From Thermincola carboxydiphila (GTDB lineage Bacteria; Bacillota; Thermincolia; Thermincolales; UBA2595): a DNA stretch of 64,000 nt. The stretch is from positions 54,431 through 118,430 of the forward strand of contig JAENZX010000009.1 of assembly GCA_016841045.1 (NCBI GenBank), written 5' to 3'. Under the pieces are notes generated by a model. That model saw nothing but the letters and a program-made list of their open reading frames with translations. It ran no database searches and had not been told where the DNA came from. Position numbers and translations under genes: made by a program. Shown piece after piece: positions 17,677 through 25,693 of the stretch. Position 1 is the stretch's first letter. Each line of letters opens with the position of its first letter.

Positions 17677-17677
17677 G

Positions 17678-17704
17678 CCAACTCCTGCTTTCAGGCAGTT
17701 GTGG
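17678..17704. terminator. Weak convergent hairpin
   Basis: CCAACT-CCTG and CAGG-CAGTTGTGG form an imperfect stem between two convergent genes. No good T-run follows on either strand, so its role as a terminator is uncertain. Confidence 0.3.
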
Positions 17705-17713
17705 TAAGAACCA

Positions 17714-18250
17714 CTACTGATTCTTTTTCTTTTTTAGCCCCAACTTCCTAGCGGGTTCAGGAAACAATCGGTTTATTGCGCCATTCTTGTATTTGTTTGT
17801 TTCTAAACTATGCTCCGGATACCACCGAAATATCAAATATGCACCAACTAGTCCAAAAATTTGATGTTCAATAAGAGATGTTAATCTAAACATGGGGTCA
17901 AGTGGTACTATCCTCGAAGCACCAAAATTTATTGCAATTCCAAGACCAAACAACCAAATGACATTTCCTACAATTAGCCCTTTGTACCACCAATAATCCC
18001 TGCCTGTTATCTTAAACAGAATAATAATTAACAGTCCCAATGTTCCTCCTGTAATAATGTCAACTATAACTCCCAGTATCAACCCCAAACTGGTGTTAAT
18101 ATCTTGTGTTCTGATTAGTGCCGCTGATGCTATGTACAGATAAAGGACATGGACTACTCCCAGTTTATATAGTACTATGTTGGGTATATTCTTAACCATT
18201 GCAGCAATCATCCCAGCAATTGTCCCGGCCAAAATTCTATCTTTTAACAT
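17714..18250 (-). CDS. Unknown multi-pass membrane protein
   Basis: A 178-residue hydrophobic protein with about four or five membrane segments, including ILAGTIAGMIAAMVKNIPN, LGLILGVIVDIITGGTLGLL and GLIVGNVIWLFGLGIAI, and a basic C-terminal tail ending KLGLKKKKNQ. The ATG at 18248-18250 is preceded by AAAGGTG at good spacing; an upstream start would add 12 basic residues. No named family is recognised and its neighbours do not suggest a function. Confidence 0.75.
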   Translation of the reverse strand: MLKDRILAGTIAGMIAAMVKNIPNIVLYKLGVVHVLYLYIASAALIRTQDINTSLGLILGVIVDIITGGTLGLLIIILFKITGRDYWWYKGLIVGNVIWLFGLGIAINFGASRIVPLDPMFRLTSLIEHQIFGLVGAYLIFRWYPEHSLETNKYKNGAINRLFPEPARKLGLKKKKNQ

Positions 18251-18493
18251 TTTAGTCACCTTTCTTCGCAGCCAAATTGTGTTCATAGATTTATTTTGCC
18301 AAATAAGGTGACATTTATTGCTGGAAAATAGCGATAACCATTTATTTTAGGTATCAATCTTGGAATAATTGAGGACTGTTGTTATGTCCGGCTAATACTA
18401 GAATACAGCATAAGTAAATCCGGGCATACTCTAAGATAAGTATTCAGCAAAAACATTAGAATCTTAAAATTAGGCATATGAGGAGAATTCATT

Positions 18494-18994
18494 ATGACAA
18501 ATAATAATAACGAAGCTGATAAGAAATTAACAGGTAAAACTCCCGGTGAATCTGAAGTTCAGACTGTAGAACTAATTTTACCCAATGATACCAATTTACT
18601 AGGAAACCTGCTGGGTGGGCGTTTGATGCACTGGATGGATATTGCCGGAGCAATGGCAGCTTCCAGACATTCTAACTCCTATGTTGCCACAGCGGCAGTT
18701 GACAGTCTTGATTTTAAACATCCTATCCGACAGGGCGAACTGGTAACCCTTAAAGCAAAGTTATCCTGGGTCGGGAATACTTCCATGGAAGTTATAATCC
18801 GGGCCTATGCGGAAAACATGGTAACAGGTAACATAATATTGGCAAACCAGGCTTATTTTACCTTCGTCGCTTTAGATAAAAACGGAAGACCCAAAAAGGT
18901 TCCACCTTTATTACCGGGAACAGAGCAGGAAAATAAGGACTTTATGGAAGCTGAAGAGAGAAGGAAGATAAGACTTCAAAGAAGAAAAGAATAA
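18494..18994 (+). CDS. Acyl-CoA thioesterase (hot-dog fold, YciA/BACH-like)
   Basis: A 166-residue protein with the signature of cytosolic acyl-CoA thioester hydrolases: NLLGNLLGGRLMHWMDIAGA with its catalytic Asp, followed by VATAAVDSLDFKHPIRQGE. It should hydrolyse acyl-CoA to free acid and CoA. GAGGAG lies before the ATG, and an intrinsic terminator follows, so it forms a single-gene unit. Confidence 0.88.
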   Translation: MTNNNNEADKKLTGKTPGESEVQTVELILPNDTNLLGNLLGGRLMHWMDIAGAMAASRHSNSYVATAAVDSLDFKHPIRQGELVTLKAKLSWVGNTSMEVIIRAYAENMVTGNIILANQAYFTFVALDKNGRPKKVPPLLPGTEQENKDFMEAEERRKIRLQRRKE

Positions 18995-19031
18995 ATGCTC
19001 TAGCTTAGCTGCTAAAGTAGATTATGAAAAC

Positions 19032-19061
19032 CGCAAGCATAATTAATGCCTGCGATTTTTT
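19032..19061 (+). terminator. Terminator after the thioesterase gene (partly bidirectional)
   Basis: CGCA-A-GCAT / ATGC-C-TGCG forms an eight-pair stem with one mismatch, followed by ATTTTTTC on the plus strand. The minus strand has a short T-run, so it may also serve the convergent lipoprotein gene. Confidence 0.75.
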
Positions 19062-19636
19062 CATATCTTATTCATTTGCCCCATGGTCGGTCTTAGTACC
19101 AGAACTACCCGGGCCGGTTTTGCAAGGTCAAAGACCTGAAAAACTACAGGACCGTTAAATGACAGACTCACCACAGCTTCTCCATTTGCATCCCGAGTAA
19201 AATCCACATCCTGAAGAAGTTCGCTTAGAGAAAGGATATCAGTTTTGTTTTCCATCACTTCCTCTTTAATAACACCCTTAAGCCTAATAGATATCTTTTT
19301 TTCGTTTTCCATACTTACCGTATATTCCGGAGGAGCCTCCTCTTTATCATCCACTTTGCCCGCAAATTCAAATACCAGACGGATAAATTCCGGATGATTT
19401 ACCCTTCTCACAAGAGTAAGGCTGTAATCATTTACAGCCTGTCCACCCTTGAATTCTGACCCGGGCCCCTTAAAATCACTAAAATCATGAGGCTGTTGGG
19501 CACTTTGGTGTGGTGTATCTCTCTGCCTGCCAAGTGTAGAATCCGACGAATTGTCAATATCAATTTTTGAGCATCCAGACATAGGTATAAGAGCTACTAA
19601 TAGTACAGTAAAGAAACACAATAACATTTTCTTCAT
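19061..19636 (-). CDS. Lipoprotein with AMIN-like beta-sandwich domain
   Basis: A 191-residue protein beginning MKKMLLCFFTVLLVALIPMS followed by a GC lipobox, so it should be lipid-anchored on the outer face of the membrane. A low-complexity linker follows, then a ~110-residue domain (FIRLVFEFAGKV to KPARVVLVLRP) that looks like AMIN-type beta-sandwiches used for envelope localisation. The ATG at 19636 has GGGGGA seven bases upstream. Peptidoglycan or envelope binding is an inference. Confidence 0.7.
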   Translation of the reverse strand: MKKMLLCFFTVLLVALIPMSGCSKIDIDNSSDSTLGRQRDTPHQSAQQPHDFSDFKGPGSEFKGGQAVNDYSLTLVRRVNHPEFIRLVFEFAGKVDDKEEAPPEYTVSMENEKKISIRLKGVIKEEVMENKTDILSLSELLQDVDFTRDANGEAVVSLSFNGPVVFQVFDLAKPARVVLVLRPTMGQMNKI

Positions 19637-20210
19637 TATCTTATCCCCCAAAAAATTATAATCTCGGATTCTAATTCAATAAGAACCTTGAGTTTACCTG
19701 CTCCTATTAATTTAAATTATTTTTGCAGACGCTGCGGCATTTAACAAAGTGTTGATAATAGTCATAATTGAGTTTTATACCCTTAGTTAATATTTCTATA
19801 TTCTGGTTTCAGACAATACTTCGACAATACTAAGAATCAATGTCAATTCTAAACCTGATTGCTCTGCTTACTTACTGTAATTACTTATCATATATGTTAT
19901 TAAATATTCACAATTATTACAAGCCTCAGTTTTTGTCATATTTTCCGCCAATATTAATCGTTAAGTCAATTTGTAATATATTTACACTAGAGGTGATGTT
20001 TGTTATTTATAGAATTAAAGGCACAGTATCAAATAAAATATATTGTTCTTTCGGTCCAAAAAACTGAATTTTCCCGTTGGGTTAATCTTTTATGACCGGA
20101 AGAAATAATACCTTCCAACAGAAAGGGGGGAGCAAACACTCAGACTTTGTGAAAAATTTCAGTTAATTTCAGGATGAACCAGAGAAAAAAATTTGGAGGT
20201 GTAACTTTTA
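19637..20210. other. Intergenic region before the split-Soret cluster
   Basis: This 574-base AT-rich gap has no convincing gene. A 75-codon plus-strand frame at 19840-20067 lacks a ribosome site. A direct repeat GACAATACT occurs at 19812-19820 and 19823-19831 (11-base period) and may be a protein-binding site. TTTACA at 19979 with a 17-base spacer to TATTTA is only a weak promoter candidate for the cytochrome genes. Confidence 0.5.
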
Positions 20211-21017
20211 ATGTCAGAAAAAGGCTTGTCAAGAAGAGATTTTCTGGTAAGCGCAGGTACATATACAGCTAGCGCGCTTGCCTCCGGTGGGGTTATCGGG
20301 GCTTTCACTCCGGCAGCAGCCATGGCTGCTCCTGCTCTCCCCTGGCCGTATGCTGCTTTGGACCCTCAGACTGTTGGTGAAGCAGCTTATAACAACTATT
20401 ATGTTGGTGGCTGCATGTATGCAGTAGGTGCATCCATTGTAAATGCCCTCGTTACAGCAGGTGCAGCTAACTGGGATACCTTTAACCCTGACTTTTTCAA
20501 GATGGGCGGTGGCGGTATCAGCGGATGGGGTACTGTCTGCGGGTCACCCAACGGAGCTTGTGCTGTAATACAAATGATTGCCGGTTCAAGTGCTGCTGCA
20601 ATTATTAATGAACTTATGGGATGGTATTGTAACGAACCGTTCCCCAGCACAAAATTTGATGCAATCGCAAAATATGCTGTTAACCAACCCACAACCGTTG
20701 CCAAATCACCTCTTTGCCACCAATCCTCCGGTATATGGGCTTATACGACCGGAAACAGAATTGGTTCCAACAACAGAAAAGACCGCTGTGCTAAACTTGC
20801 CGGTGATGTAGCTTATAAGACAGTTGAGATGCTAAATGCCTGGCAGGCCGGCACCTTCGCTCCAACACTTGCTGCACCGGATTACCAGTCTGATACTAAC
20901 TTCGAAAGATGCTTCACCTGTCATGTTGGTGCTGATACCAAGTATGATAATGCCCAAGGCAAAATGAACTGTCTCACAAATGGCTGCCACTCAGATAAAA
21001 CAACTCACCATTTATAA
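20211..21017 (+). CDS. Tat-exported split-Soret cytochrome c-like dihaem protein (paralog 1)
   Basis: A 268-residue protein with a twin-arginine signal (SRRDFLVSAG) cleaved probably near AMAAPALPW. The core has GGCMYAVGAS, GGGGISGWGTVCGSPNGAC and SPLCHQSSG, as in split-Soret cytochromes and the wider C_GCAxxG_C_C family. Two haem sites are visible at the C-terminus: a normal CFTCH and an expanded CLTNGCH (CX4CH). Split-Soret cytochromes of Desulfovibrio are dimers with two haems per monomer and an iron-sulfur cluster, and are linked to nitrate or sulfate respiration. GGAGGTG precedes the ATG. It is paired with the gene 30 bases downstream. Confidence 0.85.
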   Translation: MSEKGLSRRDFLVSAGTYTASALASGGVIGAFTPAAAMAAPALPWPYAALDPQTVGEAAYNNYYVGGCMYAVGASIVNALVTAGAANWDTFNPDFFKMGGGGISGWGTVCGSPNGACAVIQMIAGSSAAAIINELMGWYCNEPFPSTKFDAIAKYAVNQPTTVAKSPLCHQSSGIWAYTTGNRIGSNNRKDRCAKLAGDVAYKTVEMLNAWQAGTFAPTLAAPDYQSDTNFERCFTCHVGADTKYDNAQGKMNCLTNGCHSDKTTHHL

Positions 21018-21047
21018 AATAGAGAGAAAATTGGAGGTGTAATATAA

Positions 21048-21818
21048 ATGTCAGAACTGTCAAGAAGAAAATTTTTGGTAGGCGCAGGTATCGCTACAGG
21101 CGCCCTTGCTGCTGCCGGGGCAGGTATTGTTAAACCCACCACAGCAGAAGCAGCATATGCTGCCTTCCCCTGGACATATGCCAATTTGGATTTAGCTACA
21201 GTAAAAAAACGTGGATACGACCTGTATTTCGTTGGCGGTTGTATGTACGCTACTGCCGGCGCATTACTTAACACTCTCGTTGAAACTGTTGGCGCTCCCT
21301 GGGATACTCTTCCCTTAGACTTGTTCAAATACGGTGGCGGCGGAATCGCCAGCTGGGGTACCACCTGTGGTGCCATTCATGCATCTGCATGGGTTATTCA
21401 GGCATGTGCTGGCACCAATGCTGCCGCTGTAATCAGTGAATTATATCAGTGGTACTGTAACTTCCCCTTCCCAAGCAGAGACCACGATGCTTATGCGAAT
21501 TTTACAAGGCAAAAAACATCTGTTGCCAACTCCCCCTTATGCCACGCTTCTTCCAGCAACTGGTGTAACACAAATAAAGAAAAGATTAATAGTGCGGAAA
21601 GGAAAGATCGCTGTGCTAAGCTCGCAGGTGATGTAGCAGGCAAAACTGCCGAACTGCTGAATGCACTCAAGGCCGGAACTTTTGTTTCTACCTTTGTGCA
21701 GCCAGACACAAGCTGCTCAAGCTGCCATGTAGGCGCTGCTTCAACATATGACCACGTACAAATGAAGTCAACCTGTACAACTTACTGCCACGACGACAAG
21801 GCTTCGGGGCACTATTAA
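21048..21818 (+). CDS. Tat-exported split-Soret cytochrome c-like dihaem protein (paralog 2)
   Basis: A 256-residue paralog of the upstream protein with its own Tat signal (SRRKFLVGAG). It keeps the core GGCMYATAGA, YGGGGIASWGTTCGA and SPLCHASSS, and ends with CSSCH plus CTTYCH, a CX3CH haem motif. The differing second motifs (CX4CH in paralog 1) imply non-standard spacing that the cytochrome c maturation system must accept. The ribosome site TTGGAGGTG is shared by all four paralogs. Co-transcription with paralog 1 suggests a heterodimer; a terminator follows at 21856. Confidence 0.85.
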   Translation: MSELSRRKFLVGAGIATGALAAAGAGIVKPTTAEAAYAAFPWTYANLDLATVKKRGYDLYFVGGCMYATAGALLNTLVETVGAPWDTLPLDLFKYGGGGIASWGTTCGAIHASAWVIQACAGTNAAAVISELYQWYCNFPFPSRDHDAYANFTRQKTSVANSPLCHASSSNWCNTNKEKINSAERKDRCAKLAGDVAGKTAELLNALKAGTFVSTFVQPDTSCSSCHVGAASTYDHVQMKSTCTTYCHDDKASGHY

Positions 21819-21855
21819 TTCCAATGTGAATTGTGTCCTACACAAATTACCATAT

Positions 21856-21884
21856 CCGGGGTTCCTGAGAACCCCGGGTCTTTT
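21856..21884 (+). terminator. Intrinsic terminator after the first split-Soret pair
   Basis: CCGGGGTTC-CTGA-GAACCCCGG is a perfect 9-bp stem followed by GTCTTTT. It lies 38 bases after the stop codon of paralog 2 and 52 bases before the carbonic-anhydrase-like gene, arguing against the upstream extension of that frame. Confidence 0.8.
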
Positions 21885-21935
21885 AATCTGATAATGTGGC
21901 AGGAAAACAAATGCGGAAGGAGTGTTAATTTCAAA

Positions 21936-22709
21936 ATGAGAAAAAAAGCTTCCTGCAATTACTTAATACTTGTTGTGTTAATAATTTTACTTATGGTTTC
22001 GCAGGGATGTGGGTCAAAAAGCACTTTAGGAGCAGCTCGCCCGGCAAGGGTTGATGCATCTATGGCAAAACAGCTTCTTACCGAAGGTAATGCCCGGTTC
22101 ACATCAGGTGAAATACTAAAAAGAGACCTGCCTAAAGCCCGCCAGGCAATTGCCCAAAATGGGCAAAAACCCTTCGCTGTAATTCTCACCTGTTCCGAAT
22201 CTGATGTTCCTGCGGAAATGTTATTTGACCAAAACCTGGGTGACCTTCTTGTAGTCCGGACAGTCGGAAATGTTGTTGATCCTTTATTGATAGGGAGTAT
22301 CGAATATGGAGTCGAACACTACAAAGCTCCACTTGTTGTCATACTGGGGCATACAAATTGCGGCATAGTTAAAGAAGCAGTGGAAAATAAAGAACAGTGT
22401 CCGGGCAACATCCCTAATATTAAGGAAAAAATGAAGCCTGCAGTTGAAAGGGCAAAGGAAACAAAGCTAACAGGTACTCAATTGTTGAGAAGGGCAGAAG
22501 AAAACAACGTCTGGGATGTTAAGTCGCAAATAGAGGAAAGCCATATAATAAAACAATTTAAGGGGTCCGGTCTCCAAGTTATTGGAGCAATGTATGATGC
22601 AAATTCGGGAACCGTTGAATGGTATGAAGATAACGGATGTGACCTCGGAGATTTTGACTATACTTTACCTAAAGAGAGTATTAGTGAAAATAGTAATGAA
22701 AAACGTTGA
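21936..22709 (+). CDS. Beta-carbonic-anhydrase-like lipoprotein with altered catalytic dyad
   Basis: A 257-residue protein with a lipoprotein-type leader (LVVLIILLMVSQGC). The beta-carbonic-anhydrase zinc ligands are kept: Cys in LTCSES, and His and Cys in GHTNCGIV. The usual CSDSR motif, whose Asp-Arg pair is needed for CO2 hydration, is CSESD here, so both dyad residues are replaced. The ATG at 21936-21938 has AAGGAG 13 bases upstream, longer than ideal. It lies between two split-Soret pairs, so a periplasm-side role linked to those cytochromes is possible. Activity may be changed or lost. Confidence 0.8.
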   Translation: MRKKASCNYLILVVLIILLMVSQGCGSKSTLGAARPARVDASMAKQLLTEGNARFTSGEILKRDLPKARQAIAQNGQKPFAVILTCSESDVPAEMLFDQNLGDLLVVRTVGNVVDPLLIGSIEYGVEHYKAPLVVILGHTNCGIVKEAVENKEQCPGNIPNIKEKMKPAVERAKETKLTGTQLLRRAEENNVWDVKSQIEESHIIKQFKGSGLQVIGAMYDANSGTVEWYEDNGCDLGDFDYTLPKESISENSNEKR

Positions 22710-23014
22710 AGGCACCTAAGCACGTATAGCATTCTCTTATATACCCATTCAAAATTTCTATATTCTTCCTGTCTGATTATTCACTGTTGTGATGTCATCT
22801 GACTTTTCAAAAAATCATTGCTAATACAGGGGTTAACACGATAACTTCATATATTTTTGTTTGGGTCTAATAATCATTTTTGTATCTTTTTTTATATAAA
22901 TGTCTAATACTGTCGCTGAATTGTCACTCATCTATGAAGGAAAATTACGGAAACTGTAGAATTGTGAAAACAGGGACAAAGTTGCATGCAAATTAAACTG
23001 GAGGTGTACCTTTA
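22710..23014. other. Intergenic region before the second split-Soret pair
   Basis: A 305-base AT-rich gap. No ORF or clear terminator is seen. AT-rich T-tracts at 22875-22905 could hold a promoter for the second pair, but no convincing -35/-10 set was found, and it shows no obvious similarity to the region upstream of paralog 1 apart from the final ribosome site. Confidence 0.45.
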
Positions 23015-23749
23015 ATGTCCGAAAAAGGTATATCAAGAAGAGATTTTCTGGTAAGTGCCGGTACTTATGCTGCAAGTACACTGGCTTCAAGCGGAATTCT
23101 TGGATCTATAACTCCCGCTGCAGCTGCACCCGCTCTCCCCTGGCCATTCGTCAGATTAGATCCTCAAACAGTTGGAGAAGCGGCTTACAATAATTATTTT
23201 CTTGGCGGCTGTATGTATGCAACCGGTGCTGCATTGATTAAAGCTCTCACTGCTGCCGTTGGAACTCCCTGGGATACTTTTAATCCCGAGTTATTCAAGT
23301 ATGGTGGCAGCGGCATTTCAGGCTGGAATACTATCTGTGGTACTCTTAATGCAGCTTGTGCTGTTATCCAGATAATTAATCCAACCGGTGCCACAGCCAT
23401 TATTAAGAAACTACTTGGCTGGTATGTACAGAATCCGTTCCCTAGCGATAAATTTGATGCAATCGCCCACTACGCCGTTAACCAGCGGACGACTGTTTCA
23501 AAATCTCCTCTCTGCCACCAGTCATCAGGTACCTGGGCATATGTCACTGGAATTGAGTTGGATTCTGACGAAAGAAACGACCGCTGTGCTAAATTGTCTG
23601 GAGATGTAGCTTATAAAGTTGTTGAAATGCTAAACGCCTGGAAGTCTGGTACTTGGACTGCTCAAGAAACTGTTCCTGATAATCAGTCGGAAGCATCCTT
23701 CGAAAGATGCTTTACCTGTCATGTCGGCCAACCTACCAGAGAACGGTGA
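23015..23749 (+). CDS. Split-Soret cytochrome c-like protein, paralog 3, interrupted at the C-terminus
   Basis: A 244-residue frame very similar to paralog 1 (Tat signal SRRDFLVSAG, GGCMYATGAA, SPLCHQSSG, CFTCHVG). It stops at TGA 23747-23749 just after the first haem motif. In the same frame beyond the TGA come NCRTKCH (CX3CH), then TGHHM and TAA at 23807-23809, matching the end of paralog 1. Alignment with paralog 1 needs a +1 base before GATGCTCAGGGC and a 4-base loss after it, so two compensating indels best explain the stop. As written, the product has one haem. Confidence 0.8.
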   Translation: MSEKGISRRDFLVSAGTYAASTLASSGILGSITPAAAAPALPWPFVRLDPQTVGEAAYNNYFLGGCMYATGAALIKALTAAVGTPWDTFNPELFKYGGSGISGWNTICGTLNAACAVIQIINPTGATAIIKKLLGWYVQNPFPSDKFDAIAHYAVNQRTTVSKSPLCHQSSGTWAYVTGIELDSDERNDRCAKLSGDVAYKVVEMLNAWKSGTWTAQETVPDNQSEASFERCFTCHVGQPTRER

Positions 23750-23809
23750 TGCTCAGGGCAGAACTGCCGTACGAAATGTCATCCGTACAAAACTGGTCAC
23801 CATATGTAA
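23750..23809 (+). pseudogene. Detached C-terminal haem segment of paralog 3
   Basis: These bases are in frame with the interrupted gene and encode a CX3CH haem motif (NCRTKCH) and a TGHHM end like TTHHL in paralog 1, closing at TAA 23807-23809. The sequence after it (ATAGAGAG...TTGGAGGTG) matches the spacer after paralog 1, confirming that this is the ancestral end of the gene. Confidence 0.7.
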
Positions 23810-23838
23810 TATAGAGAGCAAGTTGGAGGTGTAACGAA

Positions 23839-24456
23839 ATGCCGGAATTCTCCAGAAGAAAGTTTTTGGTAGGTGCAGGTCTTACTACAGGAACTCTTGC
23901 TGCACTTAGTGTTGGTGCTGTATCCGCTTCCCCAGCTAATACAGCTCTTCCGTGGAACTATAAAACTTTAGACCTCGATGTGGTAAAAAGGCGCGGTTAC
24001 GACGGCTACTTTGTTGGCGGTTGTATGTATGCTACCGCTAATGCACTTCTTACCACTCTAATAGAAACTGTTGGCCCTCCCTGGGATTCTATTCCCGCTG
24101 ACATGTTTAAGTACGGCGGCGGCGGTATCGCCAACTGGGGCACCCTCTGCGGTGCGCTTAATGGTGCATCGTGGGTAGTCCAGGCTTGTGCCGGTAAAAA
24201 TTCCACTGTTGTACTTAATGAACTATTCCAGTGGTATTGTGGTTCACCATTACCGAGCAGAGACCACGATTCTTATGCTAAGTACGCCAGGCAGAAGGCC
24301 ACTACTTCCAATTCACCGCTGTGTCATGCATCCTCCAGCAAGTGGTCATTTACTACAAAGGCTTCTATGAATTCAAACGAAAGAAAAGACCGCTGTGCTA
24401 AATTAGCCGGTGACGTTGCAGGTAAGACTGCCGAGCTGCTGAACGCTCTTATTTAA
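23839..24456 (+). CDS. Split-Soret cytochrome c-like protein, paralog 4, lacking both haem motifs
   Basis: A 205-residue paralog of copy 2 (SRRKFLVGAG Tat signal, GGCMYATANA, YGGGGIANWGTLCGALNGAS, SPLCHASSS, DRCAKLAGDVAGKTAELLNAL). It ends right after LLNALI, where copy 2 continues for about 50 residues with CSSCH and CTTYCH. No CxxCH remains, so covalent haem attachment is not expected unless it borrows from a partner. Its last bases overlap the convergent efflux gene by 8 bp, suggesting a deletion that fused the locus to the efflux operon. Confidence 0.8.
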   Translation: MPEFSRRKFLVGAGLTTGTLAALSVGAVSASPANTALPWNYKTLDLDVVKRRGYDGYFVGGCMYATANALLTTLIETVGPPWDSIPADMFKYGGGGIANWGTLCGALNGASWVVQACAGKNSTVVLNELFQWYCGSPLPSRDHDSYAKYARQKATTSNSPLCHASSSKWSFTTKASMNSNERKDRCAKLAGDVAGKTAELLNALI

Positions 24457-25681
24457 TACGGATACCTTCTTTTAATTTTTCATCATGAGGGTCAAGTATA
24501 ATTATCTCTTTTTTGGATAATCCTGCAAGTATTTCAGTGGATTCATCCCCTTCAATGCCCGTCTCAACCTCAACAGGAACGGCAGATCCTTTCCTCACAA
24601 CCCAGACCTGGTCCTTCCCTTTATCGGTAAATACAGCTTCTTTTGGAATAAATAACTTGTTTTTTGCTTCCTGAACAGTCATTCTTACATCTACTTCCAT
24701 ACCCGGTATTACTACCAACCCGGATGGAACCTTTTCCATCAGAATAGTCACCTTCACCCTATATTCGGAAATTCCAAGGGCTGACGGCATTTCCTCGGCA
24801 GCAGGCGCCACATTTATCACTATGCCCTGTACTTCCACATCTTTTCCCGGAACCTTAAATACCACCGAAGCAAAGGAACCCTTTTTTATGTTGGCTATAT
24901 CTCTCGTATTTATATAAGTCTCAACTTTAAAAGTCTGGGTATCTCCCATTTTAAAAAGCGGGCTGCCCTGATTAACAAAATCTCCTGCCTCAACATTCTT
25001 CATAAGAACTACCCCAGATGCCTCTGCTTCTATACGTGCTTTTTCTTTTTGATCCCGTAAATGGCTTAGCTGTGCATTCATACTCTGCTTCTGACCCAGA
25101 TATTGCATCTTATTTCCTTTTATTTGCTGTTGCACTGAATCCAGAGCAGCCTCAGTCCTCCCAACCGATTTCTGTTTACTTTCCAGATCAGCTTCAGCCT
25201 GCTCCAACTCAACATAAGTAACAGCGCCGGAATCATAAAGATTTTTAATCCTTTCATAGTTAACCCTGGTTTGTTTCAACGCTGCCTTTGCCTCTTCGAG
25301 GGCTAATTCCTGTTGTTGAAGAAGGCCGGCACTACCAGCTGGTGAAGATATTTCCGCACCCTTGGCAGCTGTTAACTCCCCCTGCAGCCGGGCTATCTGT
25401 GCATCTATTTCACGAGAATCTATTTCAGCCAGGAGCGCTCCCTGCAGAACATGCTGCCCTTCTTTAACAAGAACCTTTTTAATATTGCCTGGAATTTCGG
25501 CATAAATATTGACATATTCTTCTGTTACAATCCTTCCCTTTTCTGTAACAGTTGCCCGCACTGTCCCCTTTTTGACAACAGCTGTTTCCAAATCAACGGG
25601 TGCCCTTCCGGCAGCCCAGATACCTGCAACCACCAGAAGTGATATTATCACCGCCAAGTACTTCTTACCCATTTTTTTCAC
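24449..25681 (-). CDS. Efflux periplasmic adaptor (HlyD/MacA-like membrane-fusion protein)
   Basis: A 410-residue protein with one N-terminal membrane anchor (YLAVIISLLVVAGIWAAG), a split lipoyl-type domain, a long coiled coil at ~90-205 (QQELALEEAKAALKQTRVNY onward) and beta-barrel domains. It links an ABC transporter to the outside in MacAB-like systems; in Gram-positives such proteins assist export of peptides or toxic compounds. The start is GTG at 25679-25681 with GGGGGAGA before it. It is the last gene of the TetR-controlled operon. Confidence 0.88.
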   Translation of the reverse strand: MKKMGKKYLAVIISLLVVAGIWAAGRAPVDLETAVVKKGTVRATVTEKGRIVTEEYVNIYAEIPGNIKKVLVKEGQHVLQGALLAEIDSREIDAQIARLQGELTAAKGAEISSPAGSAGLLQQQELALEEAKAALKQTRVNYERIKNLYDSGAVTYVELEQAEADLESKQKSVGRTEAALDSVQQQIKGNKMQYLGQKQSMNAQLSHLRDQKEKARIEAEASGVVLMKNVEAGDFVNQGSPLFKMGDTQTFKVETYINTRDIANIKKGSFASVVFKVPGKDVEVQGIVINVAPAAEEMPSALGISEYRVKVTILMEKVPSGLVVIPGMEVDVRMTVQEAKNKLFIPKEAVFTDKGKDQVWVVRKGSAVPVEVETGIEGDESTEILAGLSKKEIIILDPHDEKLKEGIRIK

Positions 25682-25693
25682 TAGTATCTCCCC

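Noticed and set aside
19840..20067. 75-codon plus-strand frame
   Set aside because: No ribosome binding site, AT-rich low-complexity composition and no recognisable domain; treated as non-coding.
23747..23749. TGA in cytochrome copy 3 as a selenocysteine codon
   Set aside because: Shifted-frame similarity to copy 1 around the codon explains it better as compensating indels; copies 1 and 2 have no Cys or Sec at this place and no insertion hairpin was recognised just downstream.
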